Below, piece by piece: positions 16,536 to 25,957 of a DNA stretch of 64,000 nucleotides (position 1 is its first letter; the number at the start of each line of letters is the position of its first letter). The stretch is taken from assembly GCA_963707435.1 (NCBI GenBank), contig CAVPPF010000002.1, positions 496,001 to 560,000 on the forward strand, read 5' to 3'. A program made the position numbers and the translations under genes. The DNA comes from UBA4744 sp963707435 (lineage in GTDB: Bacteria; Actinomycetota; Acidimicrobiia; Spongiisociales; UBA4744). The notes beneath the pieces are model-generated. The model did no database searches. It was not told where the DNA came from and saw only the letters and a list, made by a program, of their open reading frames with translations.

Positions 16536-17567
16536 TCACGTGCCGATCCTCACGTCGATGAACTCTGGAAACGGTTCGACGATCGTCAGGTCGTGCTCGA
16601 GGCGGGCGACATCGCCGACCCGCTCGACCTCCTTGAACCCGGCCAGTTTGAAGGTCAGGTACATCGCCCGATTGCGGGGCGTCCGCACGAAGTCTGCACG
16701 AACCCGCTTGTCTGCGGCACTCGCCTGCTGCAGGATGTATGAGAGCAGCACTTTCCCGACGCCCCGGGACATCACTCGACATGACATGAGCAGCAGACGG
16801 AGAAGCCAAGTCTCGTCGGTCTTTTCGATCAGGGCAATGCCGATCTTGCCGTAACTGCCGTACCGGTCCTCGAGACCGGCCACCAAAAGGAGGTGGTCGG
16901 GTGACTGCCGGAATGCTTCAAGTTCCGAAAACGAGAAGGTGATTCCGGTTGAGTTCAACTGATTGGTACGAACGGCCAATTCCTCGACCCTGGTGAGATC
17001 ACGCTCGCTTGCCTCGCTGATCGTGAAAACCATCCCCAGCGAACGGAGAAACGCGTCGGGAGCCATACCCTCGGCGGCTTGCTCACGCTGAATGTCGGCC
17101 CGGTACATGGCTCGCCGCCGCCGGGTGTCTTCGGAGACGAAGCGAGGCTGCAGTTCGGGACGACCGAGCAGTCCGGTGGAGTCCACCGCATCGATGCACA
17201 GCACTCCCGGAACGCCGGCGGCAACTTCGTCCCTCTCAAATGGGTCGTCGTCGATGAACGCCAGGGCATCGGCGCCGATATTCAGACTCTTTGCGATGTT
17301 GTTCACGGAGACCGACTTCGGTCCCCACGTTATTTGCGGATAGAGGAAGTATTCTTCGAGGCCCAACTCGGCCAGCTTTTCCATCGCTTTGTCGTGGTCA
17401 TTGCGGCTGGCAATCGAGTGGAGAATCCCGCGTTGGTCAAGAGCCTTCACCACCTCGACAACGGCCGGCCGGATGGCCACGTCGTCGCCCTCCAGCAGCA
17501 CTCCATCCCACAGCGTTTGGTCCAGGTCCCACACCACGCACTTGATAGCTCCCCGACGGGTCGTCAC
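16536..17567 (-). CDS. fkbH: FkbH-like HAD protein loading glycerate onto ACP
   Basis: The 343-residue product has the HAD catalytic motif DLDQT at 14-18 (in VVWDLDQTLWDG), a FIDDDPFERDEV motif and a C-terminal GNAT-like half. FkbH proteins take 1,3-bisphosphoglycerate and place a glyceryl group on a dedicated acyl carrier protein. It starts at GTG 17567, which overlaps the fkbI stop (GTGA). FkbI, FkbJ and FkbK homologues lie directly upstream, so the complex is complete except for an O-methyltransferase. Confidence 0.85.
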   Translation of the reverse strand: MTTRRGAIKCVVWDLDQTLWDGVLLEGDDVAIRPAVVEVVKALDQRGILHSIASRNDHDKAMEKLAELGLEEYFLYPQITWGPKSVSVNNIAKSLNIGADALAFIDDDPFERDEVAAGVPGVLCIDAVDSTGLLGRPELQPRFVSEDTRRRRAMYRADIQREQAAEGMAPDAFLRSLGMVFTISEASERDLTRVEELAVRTNQLNSTGITFSFSELEAFRQSPDHLLLVAGLEDRYGSYGKIGIALIEKTDETWLLRLLLMSCRVMSRGVGKVLLSYILQQASAADKRVRADFVRTPRNRAMYLTFKLAGFKEVERVGDVARLEHDLTIVEPFPEFIDVRIGT

Positions 17568-18730
17568 GTTGCTCCTCCGGTCGGACGGTTGACATATGCA
17601 TGACGGCCGTATTTCGGGATGGTGATTTGTTGGATCTCGGTGCTTCCCTCGATGATCTCCATCATGCGGGCGTCCCGAAAATAGCGCTCGACCGGTTGTT
17701 CAGAGCTGGCACCGCTGGCACCGTGGATTTGCACGGCATTTGCGGTGACCCGCGTCGCCATTCTCGACGAGAAGTATTTGGCGATCAGGGTGCTTTCCAC
17801 GATTCCCGGACTTCGTTGCTGCGAGAGATAGCCCGCCTCGCAGCACAGGAGCCGGGCAGCCCGCGTATCCGCGAGCATGTCGGTGAGCATTCTCCGAATC
17901 AACTGGTGTTTCTCGATCGGCACACCGAACTGCTCTCGTTCGGCGCTGTACTGAAACGATGCTTCGACGCTGGCCTCGCCGATGCCTACGGAACCCCACG
18001 CCACGCTGTACCTGCCCAACTGGAGCGCCGTAGCAACGACCAGACCCGATGGCATGGCGGCGGGCCCTACCCTCGACGAGGCCGGGATGCGGCAGTCGCT
18101 GAGGCTCAGTTCTCCCAGCATCGAGGCTCGGAGCCCCAGCATTCCGGTGATGGGAGTGATGGTCAGTCCGGGGGAATCGGCCGGGACTAGAAACCCTCCG
18201 ATCGGGCCTCCCGATCCGATCCGCGCCACAACCAGGAACACATCGGCGAGTTGCGCGAAGGAGATCCACTTCTTCGTGCCGTTGATGACGTAATCGGTGC
18301 CATCCTGTGTTGCCGTCGTTTGGATGCTGCCTGCATCGCTGCCTGCGGTGGGCTCCGTCAAAGCAAAAGCTCCGAGCTGTTCACCTGCAGTCAAGCGAGG
18401 GAGCCATGTTTCCCGGAGCTGCGTGCTGCCCAGACGGAGGATGGCCTCTCCGACCATGTCGTGAACCGTGAGCAGGGACCGGGTCGAGGAGCAACCCCGG
18501 CCTAGTTCCTGGTGAAGCAACCCGTAGGAGATCATGTCGAGATGACGTCCGCCGTATCGGGTCGGGAGGTGGGACCCGAGGAATCCGGCAGTCGCCAGGC
18601 GCCGTACGAGATGCCGGTCGAGTGCCTCGTTCCGGTCGAAAACGCCCGCATTCGGTACCACGTACCGGTCGGCGAATGCTCTGAAGCGGCCTTTCTGTTG
18701 CAGCTGCCTGGCTGTGAATGCGACCCGCAA
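17564..18730 (-). CDS. fkbI: FkbI-like acyl-ACP (acyl-CoA) dehydrogenase
   Basis: The 388-residue flavoprotein follows the acyl-CoA dehydrogenase pattern: GAFALTEPTAGSDAGS, KKWISFAQLADVF, YSAEREQFGVPI, and the C-terminal RYFRDARMMEIIEGSTEIQ. In methoxymalonyl/hydroxymalonyl-ACP pathways FkbI oxidises the FkbK product on the carrier protein. The start is a TTG at 18730 after AGAAGAG; the next candidates would trim the N-terminal helix. It lies 26 bases after the ACP gene. Confidence 0.8.
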   Translation of the reverse strand: MRVAFTARQLQQKGRFRAFADRYVVPNAGVFDRNEALDRHLVRRLATAGFLGSHLPTRYGGRHLDMISYGLLHQELGRGCSSTRSLLTVHDMVGEAILRLGSTQLRETWLPRLTAGEQLGAFALTEPTAGSDAGSIQTTATQDGTDYVINGTKKWISFAQLADVFLVVARIGSGGPIGGFLVPADSPGLTITPITGMLGLRASMLGELSLSDCRIPASSRVGPAAMPSGLVVATALQLGRYSVAWGSVGIGEASVEASFQYSAEREQFGVPIEKHQLIRRMLTDMLADTRAARLLCCEAGYLSQQRSPGIVESTLIAKYFSSRMATRVTANAVQIHGASGASSEQPVERYFRDARMMEIIEGSTEIQQITIPKYGRHAYVNRPTGGAT

Positions 18731-18756
18731 GATTCAGCTCTTCTCAACGGGAGGGG

Positions 18757-19005
18757 TCAACGAGTACCCCACTTCCGTTCGACCAGGCCGGCCATAGCCC
18801 CGATAGTCGAGAAATTATCTCGTTCGAGGTCGTCGTCCTCGAGGGGTATGCCCAGCTTCTCCTCTATGAACAGCACGAGTTCCATCGAATACAGCGATGT
18901 AGCTTCGCCTACTTCGAAGATGTCGTCGGCGTCGGTCAGATTCGGCTTCCCGAGTGACCCGATCACGAATCCTCGTAGCTCTTGCTTGGCGGTGGTGACG
19001 TCCAT
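18757..19005 (-). CDS. fkbJ: Acyl carrier protein FkbJ-like
   Basis: This 82-residue ACP carries the phosphopantetheine attachment serine as Ser37 in EATSLYSMELV, matching FkbJ-type carriers (SLxxxxLV) rather than the fatty-acid DSL form. Acidic helices surround it. It is the carrier for the glyceryl group loaded by FkbH. It sits 10 bases after fkbK and 26 before fkbI. Confidence 0.85.
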   Translation of the reverse strand: MDVTTAKQELRGFVIGSLGKPNLTDADDIFEVGEATSLYSMELVLFIEEKLGIPLEDDDLERDNFSTIGAMAGLVERKWGTR

Positions 19006-19015
19006 CGAACTCTCC

Positions 19016-19885
19016 TCAATCTCGGGTCAACGGGCCGTAGGAGAAGAACCCCTCGCCGCTCTTTCTACCCAACTTGCCTGCCGCCACCATCTTCTGAAGG
19101 AGCGGGGACGGTTTGTATTTCTCGTCTTGGAACTCGTGCTGCAAACCCTCGATGGACCGAAGGATCGTATCCAATCCGATCAGGTCGGCAGTCGCCAGCG
19201 GCCCCATTGAGTGTCCGAAGCAGTCCCGGAAGATGGCATCCACATCCTCGGCAGGGGCAACACCTTCCTCCACAACAAGAGCAGCCTCGTTGATCGTCAG
19301 CATGAGAACGCGGTTCGAGACGAATCCGGGTGAGTCGTTGACAACAATCGCTGTTTTCCCCAGTTGATTGAGGAACTGATTCGCGGTCTCGATCGTGCCG
19401 TCTGAGGTCTGCCGACCGCGTATCACTTCGACGACCGGCTTGAGGGGTACCGGATTCATGAAGTGCATCCCGACGACCTTTGGCGGTCGACTGGTAGCGG
19501 ACGCGATCTTGGAAATCGGGATGATCGAGGTATTCGCCGCGAATACTGCGGCAGGGTCGCACACGGTATCCAACTTCACGTAGAGCGGCTGCTTGACGTC
19601 CCAGTCTTCCGTCACGTTCTCAACCACGATCTGGCGATCCTGGAGGAGTGTCAGATCGGTGCCAAATCGGATTCGAGCAAGCACCTCGGTCACATTATGT
19701 GGTTGACCGGTCCCGGCCACCAGGTGATGAAGCCGGACGTTTCTGCGCAGCGTCTGTCCGGCGCTCTCCAGAATGCGGTTATCGAGGTCGATTACGACCA
19801 CGTCATGGCCCGTTTGCGCCAGATCCTGGACGACGCCGATACCGATGACGCCTGCCCCGACCACACCTATTCGTTGGTACTTCAT
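19016..19885 (-). CDS. fkbK: FkbK-like 3-hydroxyacyl-CoA/ACP dehydrogenase
   Basis: The 289-residue product begins with an NAD-binding GAGVIG at 10-15 and has the family motifs ENVTEDWDVK, FAANTSIIPI, GMHFMNPVPLKPVVEVI and NDSPGFVSNRVLM. In the glyceryl-ACP route FkbK oxidises the hydroxyl of glyceryl-ACP. ATG 19885 is preceded by GGGAGG with only 3-4 bases between; the longer frame upstream has no site. It is the first gene of the cassette and diverges from the DUF3500 gene. Confidence 0.85.
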   Translation of the reverse strand: MKYQRIGVVGAGVIGIGVVQDLAQTGHDVVVIDLDNRILESAGQTLRRNVRLHHLVAGTGQPHNVTEVLARIRFGTDLTLLQDRQIVVENVTEDWDVKQPLYVKLDTVCDPAAVFAANTSIIPISKIASATSRPPKVVGMHFMNPVPLKPVVEVIRGRQTSDGTIETANQFLNQLGKTAIVVNDSPGFVSNRVLMLTINEAALVVEEGVAPAEDVDAIFRDCFGHSMGPLATADLIGLDTILRSIEGLQHEFQDEKYKPSPLLQKMVAAGKLGRKSGEGFFSYGPLTRD

Positions 19886-19999
19886 GAGCCTCCCGAGCGG
19901 CAGAATATCACTCTGAGTGGGAATACTCCAGGCAGAATCTCGGTGCATTCGAAAGACGCCCGGATGTCCTGCCCTCGCCGGATGCCATAGACTCGAGGT

Positions 20000-21091
20000 G
20001 TGCGTGATCCCGCTGGCATAGCCGGCCTCAGCGCGACGATGGCCGATGCCGTTGAGTCCTTGGCAGAGTCCCTGGACGGCGAATTGATGAAGCGGCTGTT
20101 CCATCCTGTCGAGGATGCGGCAAGAACCAGCTGGGCCTACTTCCCCCGTGAGTCTGCAGGAGATCGCTACACCGGGTTGGCGCTTCACGAGTTGACACGA
20201 GCCCAACGCAAACGGGTACTACGGCTGCTTTCCACCGGTTTGTCCTTCCACTCATTCGGTCAGGCCGCGGCCATCATGGCATTGGAGTCGGTGCTCGACC
20301 TCCAGGAAAGATTCGTGCTTGATGAGTACAGAGATCCCGCCCGATTCTGGGTTTCCGTGTTTGGTACCCCGGGTTCTCGAGGCGTTTGGAGCTGGCGTTT
20401 CGAGGGACACCACATTTACGTGCACCACACGATCGTCGAGGGTCTCGTCGTCGCGTCGACCCCGTTGTTCCTCGGGGCGAACCCCGCGGAAGTGCGGCAC
20501 GAGAATCACCCGGTTCTCCGGCCGTGCGGCGAGGAGGAGGACGCAGCTCGGAGCCTTCTCCTCAGCCTCGACGCGGACCAACGGAACCATGCGCTGCTTC
20601 ACGCCCGGGCTCCGCTCGACATCGTGCTCGCCAACCGCTCGGAGGTGCCACGGAGCGCCGTGCCGGGCGATCCCGCGCATCCGCTTCCAGAGATGCAGGC
20701 GGTTCTGGAATCAATGGACGGCGAGCACCGGGACGCCCTACGGATTGAGTTGTCGCGTCCCGCCGGACTCGCGGCAGGTGTGCTGAATCCCGGGCAGCAA
20801 AGTCTCTTCGCCGAGCTGGTGAATCTCTACGTCGAGCGACTCCCGGATCCCTTGGCGGCTCTGGAGCGCGACCGCTTGAAGGCTGCAGGGATGGAGCGAA
20901 TCCATTTTGCCTGGGCGGGATCCGATCGTCCCCGGCGACCGCACTACTACCGGCTGCAAGGTCCGACCATGCTGGTCGAGTACGACTGCACGCAGGATGG
21001 GGCCAATCACATACACTCCGTGTGGAGGGATCCCGGTCGGGATTTTGGGCGGGACCTGCTCACGGCCCATCTCGCCAAGCAACACGGTTGA
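20000..21091 (+). CDS. DUF3500 domain protein
   Basis: The 363-residue product matches the DUF3500 family in length and in landmarks: FSFEGHHI-like WRFEGHHIYVHHTI, TPLFLGANPAEV, HFAWAG near residue 305, HYYRLQGPTMLVEYD and NHIHSVWRDP, rich in His, Trp and Glu. The function of the family is not established. GTG 20000 lies 6 bases after TAGACT with no Shine-Dalgarno, so a leaderless message is likely; ATG 20039 is an alternative. It is transcribed away from the fkb-like cassette and shares its control region. Confidence 0.75.
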   Translation: MRDPAGIAGLSATMADAVESLAESLDGELMKRLFHPVEDAARTSWAYFPRESAGDRYTGLALHELTRAQRKRVLRLLSTGLSFHSFGQAAAIMALESVLDLQERFVLDEYRDPARFWVSVFGTPGSRGVWSWRFEGHHIYVHHTIVEGLVVASTPLFLGANPAEVRHENHPVLRPCGEEEDAARSLLLSLDADQRNHALLHARAPLDIVLANRSEVPRSAVPGDPAHPLPEMQAVLESMDGEHRDALRIELSRPAGLAAGVLNPGQQSLFAELVNLYVERLPDPLAALERDRLKAAGMERIHFAWAGSDRPRRPHYYRLQGPTMLVEYDCTQDGANHIHSVWRDPGRDFGRDLLTAHLAKQHG

Positions 21092-21282
21092 GCCGGCCTC
21101 TACCTGGGCGGAGCCGGGCATCGTTGTGCGACCTGACTCGAGTCGCTCGTCGGGGGAGGGCTCGATCGCTCTCGAAAGAGTCGTTCAGCCGCGTCCTCTG
21201 TGGTGCCGATACAACACCAGGTGACGGATGGACGGGTCGTTGTGGCCCGTCGACCAGGAAGTGCAACGGCCGGGAGTCGAAC

Positions 21283-22089
21283 ATGACGTATCTCGAAGGC
21301 CTGACCAGCAGAGATCTTGGCACGCTCGCCGCCATCGTGGGCGAAGAAAGCAGCCGCCTCGGCGAGGAACTCGACCGTCGACCCTGGTCGATCCACGACC
21401 TCCTCTCCCGTTCGGATGTCTTCGAGAAGGTCCTCGACCGTCATGCTCATCCTGCCGACGTTGTCTCACCCTTCCTGCTGTTTTCGGTGTTGATGCACCG
21501 GACCGGTGAGGATCTTCGGGCTGCAACCTATGTGAATGAGTGGATCGGGCCGCAGTCGAGGATGCCGCTGTTCGACGTGGCGCCACTGCAGGAGTTTCTC
21601 GACGATCCGGGACGGACGTTCTTCCTGGCCAACTTGCTCGCGTCGTTCGCTGTGCCTGAATCTCCGCCCGTTCCCACCGGACCTTTCGACCTCCACGGCC
21701 TGGCCCTGTGGCTGGATCAAGCGCTTCCCGACGATCGAATCACACTGCTCCGCCGTCTCGGTGACCTCAGTCTCTTCCTCACGGGTGTGTTTCCCGATCA
21801 CGCAGGGAGGAGCTCTCTTCAGCCGCTGGAGGCCGAGAAGTTCGGGCGGACCATCGGCATGACATCCGAAGAGATACTCATGCTCTACGACGCCAGCCTC
21901 GTGTCCCCTGGCATTGATGCCCTCGAATCGCTCGGATCGCGTTGGTATCGAGCAGCGCTCCGGGGGACGGCAACTCCTGCGGTGGTGGGTGACGTAGCCT
22001 CCCGGTTTCGATCTGCCCGGCGGGTACTCAACCACCTTGCCGACCACTACCTCTACCAGCTCGAGACTGGCTGGACGGTGGCTGCCTAG
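21283..22089 (+). CDS. Conserved-looking soluble protein of unknown function
   Basis: The 268-residue product has no signal peptide or membrane segment and is mostly helical by composition, with many Leu, Asp and Arg. No catalytic motif or family was recognised. ATG 21283 follows GGGAG with 6 bases between. The frame is open further upstream, but that part lacks a start with a site. It lies 191 bases after the DUF3500 gene on the same strand and may share its transcript. Confidence 0.65.
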   Translation: MTYLEGLTSRDLGTLAAIVGEESSRLGEELDRRPWSIHDLLSRSDVFEKVLDRHAHPADVVSPFLLFSVLMHRTGEDLRAATYVNEWIGPQSRMPLFDVAPLQEFLDDPGRTFFLANLLASFAVPESPPVPTGPFDLHGLALWLDQALPDDRITLLRRLGDLSLFLTGVFPDHAGRSSLQPLEAEKFGRTIGMTSEEILMLYDASLVSPGIDALESLGSRWYRAALRGTATPAVVGDVASRFRSARRVLNHLADHYLYQLETGWTVAA

Positions 22090-22221
22090 CTGCCTCACGG
22101 ACTCCCGGTCGGCCCGTACGGACGGCGGGTTGTCCCGGCCCAGGGCGTGACCTGCTCGCCGCGATTGTCGCCATCGTCCGGTCGCTATCCTCCGGCATGG
22201 TGGGATAGACAGGAGGAAACC

Positions 22222-22611
22222 GTGGAGCACACCCCGTCGGAGAGCATCAACTGGTCGGCAGCCGGCGATGAGCATTTCACCGGGAAGGTCCTCTTCGGGC
22301 CTTTGTCGGCAGGCTCCGATCGCAGTCTCAATGCCCTCGGAGTCCTCTTCGAACCGGGCGCTCGCACCGACTGGCACACCCATCCAGACGGCCAGGTCCT
22401 CTACATCGTCTCAGGCGCCGGCAAGGTTCAGAACGAAAACGGGGAAACCGTACGAGTTTCGGCGGGAGACGTCATCTATGCCCCGGCCGGTGAGAAGCAC
22501 TGGCACGGTGCGACCGAATCGAGCTACCTGATGCACCTCTCACTGACCACCGGCGGAGCAACCCGGTGGCTCCCCGAAAAGGTGAGCGACGGGGACTACC
22601 GGCAGGGATAG
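22222..22611 (+). CDS. Small cupin protein
   Basis: This 129-residue single-domain cupin has metal-binding motif 1 (TDWHTHPDGQVLYIVSGAGK) and motif 2 (GDVIYAPAGEKHWHGA), with three His and a Gln/Glu set. Close relatives include quercetin-dioxygenase-like and carboxymuconolactone-associated cupins, but the substrate cannot be read. GTG 22222 follows AGGAGG with 5 bases between. It stands alone. Confidence 0.85.
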   Translation: MEHTPSESINWSAAGDEHFTGKVLFGPLSAGSDRSLNALGVLFEPGARTDWHTHPDGQVLYIVSGAGKVQNENGETVRVSAGDVIYAPAGEKHWHGATESSYLMHLSLTTGGATRWLPEKVSDGDYRQG

Positions 22612-22670
22612 CCCGCTCCGAAGGGCGCGAACGGATGCGCCTGCCGGCTTCGAAAACCATCTTGAGCCAT

Positions 22671-22802
22671 TCAGGTACTCCGTGTCCCCAAGCGGCGCCA
22701 GATGATCGCCAGGAGAATGAGGGCCGCAACGATGGTCAGCTGGACCGGGGTGAGGGCCAGCACCAGCTCGTCTTTCTCTTCACGCCTATCGGCTTCAACC
22801 AT
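22671..22802 (-). CDS. 43-residue single-pass membrane protein
   Basis: The ORF encodes a charged N-terminus (EADRREEKDE), one hydrophobic helix (about residues 21-34) and a basic tail WRRLG. The start ATG 22802 is exactly six bases after TAGGCT, with no Shine-Dalgarno, which fits the leaderless pattern of several genes in this window. It diverges from the MgtC/DUF4010 gene. Composition is plausible for a real small protein, but there is no homology evidence. Confidence 0.5.
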   Translation of the reverse strand: MVEADRREEKDELVLALTPVQLTIVAALILLAIIWRRLGTRST

Positions 22803-22840
22803 GGACCGAGCCTACCGGCCCCGGCGGTCGTCCAGGTTCA

Positions 22841-24112
22841 GTGGCTAGCTTTACGGACGTGACCGATACGGGAAGTGTTCTCCTCGCATTCGTGGCAGCT
22901 GCCGGGCTTGGTGCAGTCATTGGTCTCGAGCGACAGATCCACAAGCACTACACGGAGGACGTTTCGGCCGGCGTGCGGACCTACGCCCTCTACGGCCTCT
23001 GGGGAGCGGCGACGGGCTTCTTCGCCGACGCATATGGTACGGCTGCTTTCGTGGTGGGCGCGGCCGCCTTCGCCGCCTTGATCGTCGCCTCCTACGTCGT
23101 GTTCGCACTGGGAACCAGGGACTGGGGCACGACGACCGAGTTCGCCAGCCTGGGAGCCTTTGCGGTCGGGGTTCTGGTTTGGAACGACCATGTGATCGTG
23201 GCCGCCGCGCTTGCGGTCGGTATCGCAGCGCTGCTGCGGGCCAAGGAATGGCTGCACGGACTGACCGCAAAGTTCTCCGATCAGGATGTTCGGGCCGTCT
23301 TGCAGTTTGCCGTGCTCACCGCCGTTGTCTTGCCGCTTCTGCCCGACCAGGACTTTGGGCCGTTTGCGGCCTTCAACCCGCGCCGGATCTGGCTGATGGT
23401 CGTTTTCGTGGCCGCCATCGGACTCGCCGGCTACGTTGCTCTCCGGCTGCGGGGCGAACGAGGGCTCGGGATCACCGGGCTGCTGGGCGGCTTGGTTTCT
23501 TCGACGGCGGTGACCCTCGGGTTCTCGAGGATGTCAAAGGACCAGCCGCGCCTGAGGACCGCGTTGGTGGCCGGGATCATCGCCGCTTCGGGTCTCATGT
23601 ACGCCCGGGTCCTCGTCGAGGCTCTCGTGTTCGCGCCGGACCTGGCTGTGCGGTTGGCCGTTCCCTTGACGGTGCTCTTCCTTCTGGTCGAGGGAACTGC
23701 TGCCTACTGGTGGACTCGCCCTCTCGAGGCTACGGGCGGACGTGCCGGAATCGACTTGCAGAACCCCGTGACACTCAAATCAGCCCTGCAGTTCGCGGCG
23801 CTGTACGCGGTGGTGATCTTCATCTCGAAGGCGCTCATCGATCGTGCCTCGCAAGGAGCGCTGAGCCTCGTCGGGGCCGTGAGCGGCATCAACGACGTCG
23901 ACGCCATCACCCTGGCCATGGCGGACGAAGTGGCACGTCAGGGCCTCGACCCAGCCGTGGCCGCCCGAGCAGTCCTGGCCGCCGTCATCGTCAACACCCT
24001 CGTCAAAGCCGGTATGGCCGTCGTGCTCGGGACCAGGGCGTTGGGACGATCGGTAGCGGTCACGCTCGTACCGGCGGCGTTGCTCGGTGGGGTGGCCTGG
24101 CTTCTTCTCTGA
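22841..24112 (+). CDS. MgtC/SapB and DUF4010 domain membrane protein
   Basis: The 423-residue product has an MgtC-like N-terminus (GAVIGLERQ, VSAGVRTYALYGLWGA) and a DUF4010 C-terminus (GLVSSTAVTLGFSRMS, AVSGINDVDAITLAMAD), with about 11 hydrophobic segments. Members are thought to affect ion homeostasis; the substrate is unknown. GTG 22841 gives the longest product. A GTG at 22859, seven bases after TAGCTT, would give a leaderless start and is a serious alternative. Confidence 0.85.
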   Translation: MASFTDVTDTGSVLLAFVAAAGLGAVIGLERQIHKHYTEDVSAGVRTYALYGLWGAATGFFADAYGTAAFVVGAAAFAALIVASYVVFALGTRDWGTTTEFASLGAFAVGVLVWNDHVIVAAALAVGIAALLRAKEWLHGLTAKFSDQDVRAVLQFAVLTAVVLPLLPDQDFGPFAAFNPRRIWLMVVFVAAIGLAGYVALRLRGERGLGITGLLGGLVSSTAVTLGFSRMSKDQPRLRTALVAGIIAASGLMYARVLVEALVFAPDLAVRLAVPLTVLFLLVEGTAAYWWTRPLEATGGRAGIDLQNPVTLKSALQFAALYAVVIFISKALIDRASQGALSLVGAVSGINDVDAITLAMADEVARQGLDPAVAARAVLAAVIVNTLVKAGMAVVLGTRALGRSVAVTLVPAALLGGVAWLLL

Positions 24113-24137
24113 GAGCATCCGGTACCATCACCCTTCG

Positions 24138-25229
24138 ATGAACATAGCCCAACTCCTGAGCCGGCTCGGCCGCGCCGCCCCGTGGGACAAGGCGGCCGAC
24201 TGGGACCCGGTCGGACTGCAGCTCGGCGATCCGGCCGACGAAGCACGGACGGTGGCGGTTTGCCACGAAGTGACCGAGTCTGTGGTGAGCACCGTCGAGG
24301 AGCGTGGCATCGACCTCCTCGTCACGTACCACCCCTTGCTCTTTCGGCCGACTACCCGTATCACGGCAGGACGATCGCCGGCCGGCCGCGCGTACCGGCT
24401 GGTCCGGGCGGGAACCGCTCTCGCGGTTGCCCATACGAATCTCGACGTCGCCGCCGGGGGAGTCGCCGACGCGCTTGCCGACGTCTTCGGGTTGATCGAA
24501 AAAACCGGCTTTGGGCCCGTCACAGGCCCGGATTCCGTCAAAGTGGTCACCTTCGCTCCCGCAGAGTCCGCGAACCTGGTGGCAGACGTGATGGCAAGTG
24601 CGGGTGGCGGCACGATTGGCAACTACTCACACTGCAGTTTTCGCAGTGAAGGAACCGGTACGTTCCTTGCCGAAGAGGGCGCCGCGCCTGTGACGGGAGA
24701 TGCCGGCCGGCTGAACCGGGAACTGGAAACCCGCATCGAGATGGTCGTGGCCGCAGTCCGCCGGGACGCTGTGCTGCGGGCCCTGGTAGCAGCCCATCCC
24801 TACGAAGAGCCGGCCTTCGACGTCTACCCCGTGGAAGCCAATCTCAGCATGGCCGGACGAGTGGGAAACTTGCCGGAACCGGTCGAACTGGGCCAACTGA
24901 CTGCGGTCGTGATAGACGCCGTCGGTGAAGTTGGCCTGCGGGTGAAAGGGCATCCCCGCCGCCTGGTCGGGCGGGTGGCGGTCGTGCCGGGGTCGGGCTC
25001 CTCATACATCGGCGGAGCTGCCGCGGCGGGGGCCGACGTACTAGTTACCGGAGATGTAGCGCATCACCGGATGGTCGATGCCGCCGACTTCGGCATGGCT
25101 GTGGTGGATCCGGGGCACGCGGCCACCGAACGACCCGGGATGCGGAGGCTGTACGCTCTGGTTGCCGGTATCGTGCCTGGGGCAATCGACCTCACGCAAC
25201 CCGCCGTCGGGAAGGCAGCTGATGAATGA
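24138..25229 (+). CDS. Nif3-like dinuclear metal centre protein
   Basis: The 363-residue product has both halves of the Nif3/YbgI fold: WDPVGLQLGD, VTYHPLLFRP and VAHTNLDVAAGGV near the N-terminus, an inserted PII-like domain with AAHPYEEPAFDVYPVE, and the C-terminal VLVTGDVAHHRMVDAADFG and VDPGHAATE with metal-binding His, Asp and Glu. Family function is debated; some members bind GTP cyclohydrolase. The zinc-ribbon protein gene overlaps its end by 8 bases, a common pairing in actinobacteria. Confidence 0.85.
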   Translation: MNIAQLLSRLGRAAPWDKAADWDPVGLQLGDPADEARTVAVCHEVTESVVSTVEERGIDLLVTYHPLLFRPTTRITAGRSPAGRAYRLVRAGTALAVAHTNLDVAAGGVADALADVFGLIEKTGFGPVTGPDSVKVVTFAPAESANLVADVMASAGGGTIGNYSHCSFRSEGTGTFLAEEGAAPVTGDAGRLNRELETRIEMVVAAVRRDAVLRALVAAHPYEEPAFDVYPVEANLSMAGRVGNLPEPVELGQLTAVVIDAVGEVGLRVKGHPRRLVGRVAVVPGSGSSYIGGAAAAGADVLVTGDVAHHRMVDAADFGMAVVDPGHAATERPGMRRLYALVAGIVPGAIDLTQPAVGKAADE

Positions 25230-25935
25230 ATTTCAGAGCTTGGCGGATCTCCTGGATCTCCAGGCCGTCGACCTCCAGATCGACCGGTTGCTTCACCAGA
25301 GGCAATCCCTACCCGAACTGGAGCTTTTTCGTATCGCCCATGCACGCAGTGCGAAGGTCGCCGGGCGGCTGGCAGAGATATCCGAAGAGTTCAAGCAGAT
25401 CAGCCTGGAAGAAGACAAGGCCGAGGGCGAACTCGAACTGCTCGAGGCGAAGGTGCACCAGAAGGAGCAGCGTCTGTTCGCGGGGGGTTTGAGCGCTCGC
25501 GACACCGACAACATGCGGCGGGAAGTCGAATCGCTTCGCAGCCGGGAAGGGACCATGGAAGACGAGGTCCTGGCTCTCCTCGACCGGCGCGAGACGCTCG
25601 AGATGGAAGTTGCGGCCGTCACGGGTGAACTCGAATCCGCGCAGACGGAGGAGAAACGCCTGGAAGCGATTGTCGCCGAGGAGTGGAAGAAACTCGACGC
25701 CGAGATCGCCAAGCAGGAAATACGCAAGCAAGACATCGTTCCGGTCATTGATCCCGGCTTGCTCGAGATGTACGAGAGCCTGCGAGAGCACAAAGAAGGC
25801 GTAGCCGTTGGTCGTTTGATGGACGGGGGCATCTGCGGTGGATGCCATCTGCGGCTCTCGACCGCCGAGCAACAACAGGTCCTGTCCGAGGATCTGCCCC
25901 GCTGCCTCCACTGTCGACGCATACTCGTCCCGTGA
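25222..25935 (+). CDS. Coiled-coil protein with C4 zinc ribbon
   Basis: The 237-residue product is a long antiparallel coiled coil (about residues 20-180) ending in a zinc ribbon with CGGC and CLHC pairs. This is the CT398/DUF164-type architecture. Homologues are suggested to be adaptor proteins for RNA or nucleic-acid handling. ATG 25222 follows GGAAGG and overlaps the Nif3 gene, so the two are coupled. Confidence 0.85.
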   Translation: MNEFQSLADLLDLQAVDLQIDRLLHQRQSLPELELFRIAHARSAKVAGRLAEISEEFKQISLEEDKAEGELELLEAKVHQKEQRLFAGGLSARDTDNMRREVESLRSREGTMEDEVLALLDRRETLEMEVAAVTGELESAQTEEKRLEAIVAEEWKKLDAEIAKQEIRKQDIVPVIDPGLLEMYESLREHKEGVAVGRLMDGGICGGCHLRLSTAEQQQVLSEDLPRCLHCRRILVP

Positions 25936-25957
25936 CCATCGGCAGGCGTTCGTATCC

